Both the position numbers and the translations under genes were made by a program. Shown piece after piece: positions 9,002-16,986 of a DNA stretch of 64,000 nt. The notes beneath the pieces are model-generated. The model was not told where the DNA came from. It saw only the letters and a program-made list of their open reading frames with translations, and did not search any database. The DNA lies in NCBI GenBank assembly GCA_910575815.1, contig CAJTFN010000013.1, positions 1 through 64,000 of the forward strand. Direction: 5' to 3'. This DNA is from Oscillospiraceae bacterium. GTDB lineage: Bacteria > Bacillota > Clostridia > Oscillospirales > Oscillospiraceae. The first letter of the stretch is position 1. Each line of letters begins with the position of its first letter.

Positions 9002-9129
9002 AGAGTCATTCTCCCTTTACGCTATGTTTTCCTCATTTGCTCCTTTACTGAGGGTATCCGCCGGTCATATGCTATAAATGAAACACCGGGACAGCTTTAC
9101 ATCCCAGGGAATCGGATGATCTGGATTCT

Positions 9130-9318
9130 TCAGGTCTCATCTCCGCCATCAACGCCCCTGTCCCCAACCGTCCACTCCCGTTGGAATCGTTCAAATGTCC
9201 GGTAGCCATTCTCCCTGCACTGGGGACAGGGATTGACCACCGTCCGCACCCTTCCCAGCTTGTACGGGCACTTGGCGCAAGGTGGAGTTATGCGGCGAAT
9301 CTGTTCTTTTATGTTCAA
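9130..9318 (-). CDS. small cysteine-rich (zinc-ribbon-like) protein
   Basis: A 62-residue protein with two CxxC-type knuckles (CAKCPY and CPQCREN) spaced about 15 residues apart, as in small zinc ribbons. The preferred start is TTG at 9318, 6 nt after GGAGGTG. An in-frame ATG at 9339 lies upstream of, and overlaps, that ribosome site, so it is less likely. Function is unknown; such proteins are common cargo of mobile elements. The short gene and low-GC neighbour suggest a remnant island between guaA and miaB. Confidence 0.5.
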   Translation of the reverse strand: MNIKEQIRRITPPCAKCPYKLGRVRTVVNPCPQCRENGYRTFERFQREWTVGDRGVDGGDET

Positions 9319-9638
9319 TGGTAACACCTCCGAATCCATATGCTGTGCAAGGCGCTTCCGTTAGGCTGCTGATTCCTTCCTTATGAACCCGTATTGTAGG
9401 GCATGAAATGGGAGTTGTAAAGCCCTGGAAGGCAAGTTTGTGTAACCATGCACAAAAATCGCCTCCATGATACCTTGCGGGTTTCATTCGCTGTTTTGCA
9501 CAAAATGATTCCTGACTTTTCGAATAGGAAAGAAGCACTCCGCCCTACTCCGGAAAAAACCATAGCCTTCCAGCCAACATGAATGGTATACTGTTCTCGG
9601 CACAAAGAGAACTCCACGCAGAAAGAAGGAAACTGCCA

Positions 9639-9962
9639 ATGTTCACCAAAGTCCTATACGCCGCCATTCTATATCTGCTGATCTCCTACGCCGAAGACAA
9701 AGGCAACGCCAAGCTCGCCCTGAAAAAGGCCTGGCGGTCCTTTGGAAGCATTCTGCCCTCTGAGCCGGCAATCCTCCTCCTGTGCGGCTTCATCCTCACA
9801 TTTTTGAACCTCCAAACCATCTCCCGCCTCCTCGGGGCCGACTCCAGGGCCCTGGGCCTGGTCATCGCCGCCGCCGTGGGCTGCGCCGCCCTCATTCCCG
9901 GCTTCGCCGCCTTTCCTCTGGCTGCCTCGCTTCTGGCCGCCCGGCAGGCGGACGACGCCTGA
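9639..9962 (+). CDS. membrane protein, probably a truncated half-size permease
   Basis: A 107-residue hydrophobic protein with about three membrane segments and the pattern KKAWRSFGSILP ... LGADSRALGLVIAAAVG ... LIPGFAAFPLAASLL. From memory this matches the N-terminal two thirds of a family of about 160-residue clostridial permeases (ArsP/DUF318-like half proteins). The usual continuation after FPLAASLL is absent in all three frames, so the gene has probably lost its 3' end. ATG 9639 follows AGAAGGA; a longer in-frame ATG at 9579 lacks a ribosome site. A TGGTATACT extended -10 lies at about 9584-9592. Confidence 0.5.
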   Translation: MFTKVLYAAILYLLISYAEDKGNAKLALKKAWRSFGSILPSEPAILLLCGFILTFLNLQTISRLLGADSRALGLVIAAAVGCAALIPGFAAFPLAASLLAARQADDA

Positions 9963-10030
9963 CCCGCGTCCCCAGTCCGGGCCCTTTCCCCGGCGGCCCA
10001 GGCGGGATTCTCCCGCCAGCCCCAGCCCAT

Positions 10031-10054
10031 AAAAAAAGCCGCCCTCCCGGCGGC
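10031..10054 (-). terminator. intrinsic terminator, minus strand
   Basis: On the minus strand, GCCGCC-GGGAG-GGCGGC followed by seven T residues. It lies just beyond the terminator-like end of the candidate RNA at 10069-10394 and would act as a back-up. Confidence 0.7.
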
Positions 10055-10068
10055 GCGCGCTTTCCTGC

Positions 10069-10394
10069 AAAAACATCCCCCCATCCGCTCCTGTGGCGAA
10101 TGGGGGGCTTAACCATTGATTGGATTATCCACGCTTCATACCTCTTGCTTTCTTAATTCTGCCGTTCGCTGAAGAAATCGGGGGTGTGGGTGATCTGAGT
10201 TTTCCAATCCATAAAACATGGTTTGCGCGGGCCTCTTGGCCCCGCTTGGCTCAGCTTAGTGAGAGGTGTTTCGTCTTTGGGAACTGATTAAGATCACACT
10301 GTTGCGAAGAGATCGTGCCTGTTGAACGGCGCTGGGTATACGGGCTTTTGAAAACTGCCCGTTCTTCTTAGTACACTGGACTCACCCCTTTCTG
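10069..10394 (-). ncRNA. candidate structured non-coding RNA, unassigned
   Basis: The 9963-10681 interval holds no protein gene but has all the parts of an RNA gene on the minus strand. A TTGACA-17-TACATT promoter is at 10402-10430. Near the 5' end is the hairpin ACGGGC/GCCCGT, and in the middle the strong hairpin GCGGGGCC-AAGA-GGCCCGC. A long-range pairing joins TTGG and CCAA blocks (about 10195 and 10130). A 3' hairpin with 12-bp arms (10077-10088/10096-10107) is followed by TTTTT. Length would be about 325 nt. I looked for RNase P, tmRNA, SRP, T-box and c-di-GMP/c-di-AMP signatures and found none. 6S-like identity cannot be excluded. Confidence 0.5.
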
Positions 10395-10401
10395 TAGCTA
10401 T

Positions 10402-10430
10402 AATGTACAATATTTTTTCGAGTTTGTCAA
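10402..10430 (-). promoter_or_regulatory. promoter of the candidate RNA
   Basis: On the minus strand, -35 TTGACA (10425-10430) and -10 TACATT (10402-10407) with a 17-bp spacer containing an A-tract. No open reading frame with a ribosome site follows. Confidence 0.65.
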
Positions 10431-10681
10431 TGGCCTTTATGCAATTTTACGCTTTCACCAAAGCCGCCGGCCTCCATCCGGCAAAACGCACAAAACGCTG
10501 CCGCCCGGACCGGGATTTCTCCTTGTGCTTTCCCCGGTTTCATGATATAGTCAAGAAACTGGAACATTCTATCCTTAAAAAACATCTGTTGCCGGCGGCC
10601 CCCGCCGGTTCCGGAAAGCCGCCGCCCAGCCCGCGGCACTCTCATCAAAACACGCCCAAACGGGGCAATGGAGGAAGCGTT

Positions 10682-12094
10682 TTGAAGCGTGAAGAAATTG
10701 TAATCCCCGCGGAGGCCATCGCCCGCCAGCGGGACTTTCAAGAGAAAATCAAAGCCCTCTTTTCCGCCCGGCAGGCCCATCCTCTCGCCTGCGTGGAGAC
10801 CTTCGGCTGCCAGCAGAACGTGGCCGACGGCCAGCGGATCATGGGCATGTTGGCCGCCTGCGGCTTCACCTTTACGGAGGAGGCCCGGGAGGCGGACCTG
10901 GTGCTGCTGAACACCTGCGCCATCCGGGAGCACGCGGAGCAGCGGGTCTTCGGCAATCTGGGTATTCTGACCCACTCCAAACGGGAGAACCCGGAGCAGA
11001 TCATCGTCCTCTGCGGCTGCATGGCCCAGGAGCCCCGGGTGGCGGAGCGGGTGAAGCAGTCCTACCGCCTGGTGGACCTGGTCTTCGGCCCCCAGGCCCT
11101 CTGGAAGTTTCCGGAGCTTCTCTGGCAGGTCTGCGAGACCCGGAAGCGGGTCTTTTCTATTGACGACGAGCACGGCGGCATCGCCGAGGGTCTGCCGGTG
11201 GTCCGGGAGCGGGGCGTGAAGGCCTGGGTGTCCATTATGTACGGCTGCAACAACTTCTGTTCCTACTGCATCGTCCCCTACGTCCGGGGCCGGGAGCGGA
11301 GCCGGGACCCCGCCGCCGTTCTGGCGGAGGTCCGGGAGCTGGTGGAAGCGGGGTACCGGGACATCACCCTTCTGGGCCAGAACGTGAACTCCTACGGCAA
11401 CGACCTGGACGCCGGCTATCACTTCCCGGACCTGCTGCGGGACATCGACCAAATCCCCGGGGACTATTGGATCCGCTTCATGTCCAGCCACCCCAAGGAC
11501 GCCACCCCCCAGCTCTTTGACACCATGGCCGACTGCGCCCACGTGGCCAAGCAGCTCCATCTGCCCTTCCAGTCGGGGAACAACCGGGTGCTGGGGGAGA
11601 TGAACCGGCGCTACACCCGGGAGAAGTACCTGGAACTGATTCATTATGCCCGGTCCCGGATGCCCGGCCTGGTGCTGACCAGCGACGTCATCATCGGCTT
11701 CCCCGGAGAGACCCGGGCGGAGGCCATGGACACCGTGTCCCTGGTGGAGGAAGTGGGCTTTGACGCGCTGTTCACCTTCCTTTACTCCCCCCGCCCCGGC
11801 ACCAAGGCGGCGGCCATGCCGGACCCGACGCCCCGGGAGGAAAAGCAACGCTGGTTCGACCAGCTGCTGGAGGTCCAGAACGCCCATTCCGCCGCCATCC
11901 ACGCCGGCTATGTAGGCAAAACGCTCCGGGTGCTGGCGGACGGCGAGAGCGGCGACGAGGCCTACCCCCTCTCCTCCCGGACGGAGGGAAACCGGCTGGT
12001 GCGCTTGAAGGGGGACAAATCCCTGATCGGGCAGTTCCTGCATGTAAAAATCACTGGAAGCAACACCTGGGCCCTGTACGGAGAGCCGGTCTGA
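10682..12094 (+). CDS. miaB: tRNA-2-methylthio-N6-dimethylallyladenosine synthase
   Basis: A 470-residue radical-SAM methylthiotransferase that converts i6A37 to ms2i6A37 in tRNA. The N-terminal UPF0004 domain carries the three cluster cysteines (ETFGCQQN, NTCAIREHAEQR, CGCMAQEP). The radical-SAM motif is CNNFCSYCIVPYVRGRERSR. The C-terminal TRAM-like region ends the protein. The start is TTG at 10682, 6 nt after GGAGGA; the reading frame extends upstream but without a ribosome site or family-like sequence. It acts on the product of MiaA, encoded at 21437. In many Clostridia miaB directly precedes mutS; here 2.3 kb intervenes. Confidence 0.97.
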   Translation: MKREEIVIPAEAIARQRDFQEKIKALFSARQAHPLACVETFGCQQNVADGQRIMGMLAACGFTFTEEAREADLVLLNTCAIREHAEQRVFGNLGILTHSKRENPEQIIVLCGCMAQEPRVAERVKQSYRLVDLVFGPQALWKFPELLWQVCETRKRVFSIDDEHGGIAEGLPVVRERGVKAWVSIMYGCNNFCSYCIVPYVRGRERSRDPAAVLAEVRELVEAGYRDITLLGQNVNSYGNDLDAGYHFPDLLRDIDQIPGDYWIRFMSSHPKDATPQLFDTMADCAHVAKQLHLPFQSGNNRVLGEMNRRYTREKYLELIHYARSRMPGLVLTSDVIIGFPGETRAEAMDTVSLVEEVGFDALFTFLYSPRPGTKAAAMPDPTPREEKQRWFDQLLEVQNAHSAAIHAGYVGKTLRVLADGESGDEAYPLSSRTEGNRLVRLKGDKSLIGQFLHVKITGSNTWALYGEPV

Positions 12095-12184
12095 GGCGGC
12101 GGGCTCTAACGGGAGGACAGGTCCGGCGGATTTCTGCGGTCTCATCCTGGATGAATAGGTCTGCCGGAAGTGGCCGGACGAGCA

Positions 12185-12213
12185 TTGACAAGCCGGAATT
12201 TGCATTTTATAAT
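12185..12213 (+). promoter_or_regulatory. consensus sigma-A promoter
   Basis: TTGACA (12185-12190), 17-bp spacer, TATAAT (12208-12213): a perfect match to the sigma-A consensus, 24 bp before the start codon of the repeat protein. It is the only perfect consensus promoter I found in the window. Confidence 0.9.
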
Positions 12214-12236
12214 GTGAACAAAGGGCGGTGGTTCCC

Positions 12237-12794
12237 ATGCTGGATGAAAAGGACTTGCAGGCCATCGCGGGATTGATAAACGATGTGTTGGATGAAAAGA
12301 TCAACGCTTCGGAAGCCCGTATGAAAGCGCATGTGGAAAAGGCTATTGATGCTTCGGAAGCCCGTATGCTGGCTCGCATGGAAACCAGAGCGAAAGAATT
12401 CGAAACTCGTATGGAAACCAAGACGCAAGAATTTGAGACCCGTATGGAAACCAGGACGCAAGAATTTGAGGCCCGCATGGAAACCAGAGCGAAAGAATTC
12501 GAAGCCCGCATGGAAACCAGGGCGCAAGAGTCCGAAGCCCGTATGGAAACCAGGGCGCAAGAAGCTGAGGCCCGCATGGAAGCCAGAGCGCAAGAGTCCG
12601 AGGCCCGCATGCTCTCCATGATGGAGGCTTGGTTCGAACCCCGTTTTAACCTCCTGGGGGAACAAATCCAGCTGATTCAGGAAAAGCTGACGCCCTCCGG
12701 CGCCCTGGAAGACCTGGAAGACCGGGTCGATGTTGTAGAAGTGGTGGTAAAACAGCACTCCCGGGAAATTGAAACCTTGAAAAAAGCGCAATAA
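12237..12794 (+). CDS. coiled-coil protein with seven 11-residue repeats
   Basis: A 185-residue cytoplasmic protein with no known function. The N-terminus (MLDEKDLQAIAGLINDVLDE) is helical. Residues 46-122 are seven tandem 11-mers of the type ARMETRAQESE, an undecad spacing that favours a long right-handed or straight coiled coil. After a short linker (MMEAWFEPRFNLLGEQ) the C-terminus is a second helix ending in VVVKQHSREIETLKKAQ. There is no signal peptide or membrane segment. ATG 12237 follows AAAGGG; an in-frame GTG at 12228 is less well placed. The gene has its own consensus promoter and terminator and interrupts the miaB-mutS neighbourhood. Confidence 0.8.
   Translation: MLDEKDLQAIAGLINDVLDEKINASEARMKAHVEKAIDASEARMLARMETRAKEFETRMETKTQEFETRMETRTQEFEARMETRAKEFEARMETRAQESEARMETRAQEAEARMEARAQESEARMLSMMEAWFEPRFNLLGEQIQLIQEKLTPSGALEDLEDRVDVVEVVVKQHSREIETLKKAQ
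12372..12602 (+). repeat. seven tandem 33-bp coding repeats
   Basis: Seven direct repeats of 33 bp within the coiled-coil gene, each encoding an 11-residue unit (A/T-R-M-E-T-R-A/T-K/Q-E-F/S/A-E). The copies differ at a few positions, mainly in codons 7, 8 and 10. Copy number may vary between strains by slippage. Confidence 0.9.
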
Positions 12795-12816
12795 CCGATT
12801 GAACTGCCGGAAGAGA

Positions 12817-12840
12817 CCCCGCGCTGACGCGCGGGGTTTT
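12817..12840 (+). terminator. intrinsic terminator of the repeat-protein gene
   Basis: CCCCGCGC-TGAC-GCGCGGGG followed by TTTT, 22 nt after the stop codon. Confidence 0.85.
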
Positions 12841-12861
12841 CCAGGCACTTATTGACAAATA

Positions 12862-12870
12862 TGGTATAAT
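12862..12870 (+). promoter_or_regulatory. extended -10 promoter of the MBL-fold gene
   Basis: TGGTATAAT (12862-12870) is an extended -10. The nearby TTGACA (12852-12857) is only 7 bp upstream and cannot be its -35. Confidence 0.55.
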
Positions 12871-12942
12871 GGATGAAATCAAACCCGCCGAACCCAAGTC
12901 CCCCATTGGACATTCCCTGAAATACGAATCCGGAGGTCTTCC

Positions 12943-13773
12943 ATGAAGATTGTCACCCTGCTGGAGAACACCGTCTGCCGCCCCGATCTGGCCGCCGCCC
13001 GGGGGCTTTCCCTCTACGTGGAAACCCGGCGGCACAGGATTTTATTTGACATGGGCCCCGACGCCCAGTTTTTGGACAACGCCCGGCGCCTGGGGGTGGA
13101 CCTGGGAGCGGTGGACATCGCCGTTTTGTCCCACGGTCACTCGGACCACGGGGGCGGCCTGGCGGCCTTCTGCGAGATAAACCACAAGGCGAAGATCTAT
13201 CTCCGCCGGGAGGCCCTGGGGGCCTATTACGCCGTTTTGCCGGGGCAAGCGCCCAACTACATCGGGCTACCTCAAGAGGCGGAGGGGCTGGCGGAACGCT
13301 TTGTGTTCACCGCCCCGCGGCAGGAGCTGGACCAGGGGGTGGTTCTTTTCTCCGACGTGGAGGACCGCCGGGCTCTTCGGGCTGTGGCTCCGAAGCTCCA
13401 GGAGAAGACGGAGGCGGGCTTCCGGCCCGACGGGTTTTCTCATGAGCAGCATTTGCTGGTGGAGGAGGACGGAAAGGCGGTCCTCCTGGCAGGCTGCGGG
13501 CATCTTGGAATTGTCAACACCCTGCGGGCGGCGAGAGGTCTTTTGGGCCGCGGGCCCGACGTGGTGTTCGGTGGGTTCCACCTCTTCGAGCTGGTTCCCG
13601 GCGCGCCGGAGGCGGAGGCGTTGATCGCCGCCACGGCGGAGGCGCTCTCCGAAGGGGAGACGGTGTATTACACCGGCCACTGCACCGGGGAATGGGCTTT
13701 TCGGCAGCTTGCTGAGACGCTTGGGGGACAACGCCTCCAGGCGATGTGCGGGGGGACCACGGTCGTGGTGTGA
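12943..13773 (+). CDS. MBL-fold metallohydrolase
   Basis: A 276-residue metallo-beta-lactamase-fold protein of the group annotated as 7,8-dihydropterin-6-methyl-4-aminobenzene-5'-phosphate synthase-like. The zinc motif is LSHGHSDHGGGL (about residues 62-73). Further ligand candidates are CGHLGIVN (about residue 186) and the C-terminal TGHCTGEWAF. The true substrate in Clostridia is not known. ATG 12943 follows CGGAGG. It is monocistronic by appearance, being followed at once by the large palindrome. Confidence 0.85.
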   Translation: MKIVTLLENTVCRPDLAAARGLSLYVETRRHRILFDMGPDAQFLDNARRLGVDLGAVDIAVLSHGHSDHGGGLAAFCEINHKAKIYLRREALGAYYAVLPGQAPNYIGLPQEAEGLAERFVFTAPRQELDQGVVLFSDVEDRRALRAVAPKLQEKTEAGFRPDGFSHEQHLLVEEDGKAVLLAGCGHLGIVNTLRAARGLLGRGPDVVFGGFHLFELVPGAPEAEALIAATAEALSEGETVYYTGHCTGEWAFRQLAETLGGQRLQAMCGGTTVVV

Positions 13774-13779
13774 CGGGTG

Positions 13780-14342
13780 CTCGCCCTAACGGGCGGGGGG
13801 ATTTCAGCCATGAAGATGGCTGGTCCTTTGCACCCCCCATTTTCTCTTTTTCTTCCAGTAGAAAAAGAGAAAACGGGCCGTGCACGGTCCAAAAGAGAAA
13901 AAGAAGTACGAGACGAAGGACGAGGGGGCGCGCCTGAATGACTGGCCGAAGCCAAGAATGACTTCCCCGCGGCGCAGTCAAACGGGAGCTGGCGGTCCTC
14001 GACTTGGCGTATTTCTCTTTCCGCTGTCGCTGGCCGGTAATCGAATCGGCCTGGCTGACGGCGCCGGACCGATTCGATTGCTTGTGAGCGTCAGCGAAAA
14101 GAGCAGCTGGTCCATTCGACAACGGACAAACCCCCGCTCAATCCAATTGCGTGCGGAGAAGTCATTCCTGGCTTCAGCCAGTCATTCAGGCGCGCCCCCG
14201 CATCGTCCCCCCGTACTTCTTTTTCTCTTTTGGACCGTGCACGGCCCGTTTTCTCTTTTTCTACTGGAAGAAAAAGAGAAAATGGGGGGTGCAAAGGACC
14301 AGCCATCTTCATGGCTGAAATCTCCCCGCCCGTTAGGGCGAG
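13780..14342. repeat. 563-bp imperfect palindrome (foldback element)
   Basis: The whole interval between the MBL-fold gene and mutS is one inverted repeat centred near 14059. The outer arms, 13780-13971 and 14151-14342 (192 bp each), are almost identical when one is reverse-complemented; the inner arms are diverged but still pair, ending in ATCGAATCGG (14040-14049) and CCGATTCGAT (14069-14078). Each outer arm contains smaller dyads: GCCCTAACGGGC, GCCATGAAGATGGC, CCGTGCACGG, and a TTTTCTCTTTTTC/GAAAAAGAGAAAA hairpin. There is no transposase gene, and reading frames across it are artefacts of the symmetry. A MITE-like non-autonomous element or a large structured RNA gene are the main options. 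I see no clear target duplication. Confidence 0.85.
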
Positions 14343-14369
14343 AAATACTTCCCCTTTGAGGTGAACGCT

Positions 14370-16976
14370 ATGGCTGAGCCAACTCCCATGATGAAGCAAT
14401 ATCTGGAAATCAAGCGGGACAACCCGGATTCCATCCTCTTCTTCCGCCTTGGCGACTTCTATGAGATGTTCGCCGACGACGCCAGACTTGCCTCCAAAGA
14501 GCTGGACCTGACCCTCACCAGCCGGGATAAGGGCAAACACGCCAAACCTGAGTCCGAACAAATTCCCATGTGCGGCATCCCCTATCACGCCAGCGAGGCC
14601 TACATCGCCCGGCTTATCGCCAAGGGTTACAAGGTCGCCATCTGCGAGCAGATGGAGGACCCCGCCACCGCCAAGGGCCTCGTGAAGCGGGATATCATCC
14701 GGGTCGTCACCCCCGGCACCGTGACGGACGCCTCCTGCCTGGAGGAAAAGGCCAGCAACTTCATCTGCGCCGTCTACGCCGACTCCCGCTCCGCCGGCGC
14801 CGCCTTCTGCGACATCACCACCGGTCGGGCTCACCTCACCGCCTTCTCCGGGAAGGACCGGGTCGAGCACGTCATCAACGAGCTGGGCCGCTTTTCTCCC
14901 GCCGAGGCCGTCCTCAACGACGGCGCTTTTTCTGAAACCGCCCTGGTCTCCGCCCTGCAAAAAAAGCTCCGCTGCCGGGTGGAGAACGCCGGGGAACGGC
15001 GCTTCCTCCTGGGGGAGGCCGAGCGGGCCATCCGCCACCAGTTTGGAGACGAGGCCTGGGGCCGCCTGCCCGCTGGGGTCCCCGCCGCCGCCATGGCCCT
15101 GGGGGGACTGCTGCACTACTTATACGAGACCCAGAAGACGGACCTCTCCTACATCAACGATCTGGATTATTACGAGCAGGGCCGCTTTATGGAGCTGGAC
15201 CTCACCGCCCGGCGGAACCTGGAGCTGACAGCCACCCTCCGGGCCAAGGAGAAAAAGGGCAGCCTCCTCTGGGTGCTGGACCGGACCCAGACCCCCATGG
15301 GGGGCCGGTGTCTCCGGAGCTGGCTGGAACGGCCCCTCTTGAACGTCACGGCCATCTGCCGCCGGAACGCCGCCGTGGCCGCCCTGGTGGACGCCACCAT
15401 CGACCGGGAGGAGCTCATCGCCTCCCTGGCGGGCCTGGGGGACATGGAGCGGCTCATCAGCCGCATTGTCTACGGCACCGCCGGAGGACGGGACCTGGGC
15501 TCTCTCCGGGCCGCCATTGAGAAACTGCCGGACATCCGCGCCCGGCTGGCCGCCCTGCCGGACCGCCGCCTCTCGGAGCTGGCGGAGGAGCTGGACACCC
15601 TGGAGGACCTGGGACAGCGCATCGCCGAAACCATCTGCGACGATCCCCCCTTCTCCGTCCGGGAGGGGGAGCTCATCCGGGACGGCTTCCACCCGGAGGT
15701 GGACCGCCTGCGCCACATCCTTCGAAGCGGCAAGGGCGTCATCCCCGAGATGGAGGCCCGGGAGAAGGAGCGGACGGGCATCCGGACCCTGAAAATCCGG
15801 TACAACAAGGTCTTCGGATACTACATCGAAGTCTCCAACTCCTTCAAGGGCCAGGTCCCGGAGACCTATATCCGCAAGCAAACCCTGGCCAACGGGGAGC
15901 GCTACATCACCCAGGAGCTGAAAGAGCTGGAGTCCTCCATCCTCACCGCCTCCGACCGGGTGGTGGCCCTGGAGTACGAGCTCTTTACCAAGCTCCGGGA
16001 GGACATCTCCGCCGCCTCTCCCCGGGTGCTGAAAAGCGCCGCAGCCGTGGCCGAGGCGGACGCCCTGGCCTCTCTGGCCGCTGTGGCCGTGCGGAACAAC
16101 TACTGCCGCCCCGACGTGGACGAGTCCGGGGTCATCGACATTCAGGAGGGCCGCCACCCTGTGGTGGAGCAGGTGCTGAAAGACGCCCTCTTTGTCCCCA
16201 ACGATGTCTTCCTGGGGGAAAAGGAGAGCCGGGTGGCCATCATTACCGGCCCCAACATGGCCGGCAAGTCCACCTACATGCGCCAGGTGGCCCTGACGGT
16301 GCTGATGGCCCAGATGGGCAGCTTCGTTCCCGCCGCCCGGGCCCGGATCGGCGTGGTGGACCGCATCTTTACCCGGGTGGGAGCCAGCGACGATCTCTCC
16401 GCCGGCCAGTCCACCTTCATGGTGGAGATGACGGAGGTGGCGGACATCCTCCGCAGCGCCACGAAGCGCTCCCTGCTGATTCTGGACGAGATTGGCCGGG
16501 GCACCTCCACCTTTGACGGCATGTCCATCGCCCGGGCGGTGCTGGAGCACTGCGCAAACCCCAAGACCCTGGGCGCCAAGACCCTCTTCGCCACCCATTA
16601 CCACGAGCTGACGGAGCTGGAGAACTCCCTCCCCGGAACGGTGAACCTGAACATCGCCGTCAAGGCCCGGGGAGAGGACATCATCTTCCTGCGGAAAATT
16701 CTCCCCGGCGGGGCCGACCGGAGCTACGGCATCGAGGTGGCCAAGCTGGCGGGCCTTCCGGACAGGGTGCTTCAAAGAGCCCGGCAGGTGCTGGAGGAGC
16801 TGGAGACGGAGCACGGCGTGTCCTATTCCGCCCCCCGGCGGGAGACCCAGCAGGTCTCCCTGGCCGCCCTGGGGGAGGGGGAGGTGCTGGACGCCCTCCG
16901 CCGCTGCCAGCCGGACACCCTGACCCCCATTGAGGCCATGGGCCTCTTGTACGAGTGGAAGCAGAAACTGGGATAG
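14370..16976 (+). CDS. mutS: DNA mismatch repair protein MutS
   Basis: An 868-residue MutS1: mismatch-recognition domain with FYEMFADDA (Phe-X-Glu wedge, about residues 33-36), connector, core/clamp, and C-terminal ABC-type ATPase. Walker A is GPNMAGKSTYMRQ (about residue 625), Walker B is LLILDEIGRGTST, and the ASDDLSAGQSTF signature lies between. ATG 14370 has GAGGTG 6 nt upstream; an in-frame GTG at 14361 lies inside that ribosome site. There is no promoter of its own in the 27 bp after the palindrome, so transcription must start inside or before the palindrome. mutL follows 1.8 kb downstream. Confidence 0.98.
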   Translation: MAEPTPMMKQYLEIKRDNPDSILFFRLGDFYEMFADDARLASKELDLTLTSRDKGKHAKPESEQIPMCGIPYHASEAYIARLIAKGYKVAICEQMEDPATAKGLVKRDIIRVVTPGTVTDASCLEEKASNFICAVYADSRSAGAAFCDITTGRAHLTAFSGKDRVEHVINELGRFSPAEAVLNDGAFSETALVSALQKKLRCRVENAGERRFLLGEAERAIRHQFGDEAWGRLPAGVPAAAMALGGLLHYLYETQKTDLSYINDLDYYEQGRFMELDLTARRNLELTATLRAKEKKGSLLWVLDRTQTPMGGRCLRSWLERPLLNVTAICRRNAAVAALVDATIDREELIASLAGLGDMERLISRIVYGTAGGRDLGSLRAAIEKLPDIRARLAALPDRRLSELAEELDTLEDLGQRIAETICDDPPFSVREGELIRDGFHPEVDRLRHILRSGKGVIPEMEAREKERTGIRTLKIRYNKVFGYYIEVSNSFKGQVPETYIRKQTLANGERYITQELKELESSILTASDRVVALEYELFTKLREDISAASPRVLKSAAAVAEADALASLAAVAVRNNYCRPDVDESGVIDIQEGRHPVVEQVLKDALFVPNDVFLGEKESRVAIITGPNMAGKSTYMRQVALTVLMAQMGSFVPAARARIGVVDRIFTRVGASDDLSAGQSTFMVEMTEVADILRSATKRSLLILDEIGRGTSTFDGMSIARAVLEHCANPKTLGAKTLFATHYHELTELENSLPGTVNLNIAVKARGEDIIFLRKILPGGADRSYGIEVAKLAGLPDRVLQRARQVLEELETEHGVSYSAPRRETQQVSLAALGEGEVLDALRRCQPDTLTPIEAMGLLYEWKQKLG

Positions 16977-16986
16977 GAGGGCGGCC

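Noticed and set aside
9191..9617. Overlapping minus-strand frames of 78 and 115 codons upstream of the small zinc-ribbon gene
   Set aside because: They overlap each other and the better-supported 62-residue gene in other frames, and their translations show no domain pattern.
12372..12602. Possible CRISPR array (33-bp periodic repeats)
   Set aside because: The repeats are contiguous, without unique spacers, and encode an in-frame 11-residue protein repeat; no cas genes are present in the window.
12852..12870. TTGACA and TATAAT as a promoter pair before the MBL-fold gene
   Set aside because: The hexamers are only 7 bp apart, far too close; only the extended -10 is kept.
13880..14359. A 159-codon frame and its mirror-image frames in the mutS upstream region
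   Set aside because: Created by the palindrome: the two arms give matching translations on opposite strands, and there is no ribosome site.
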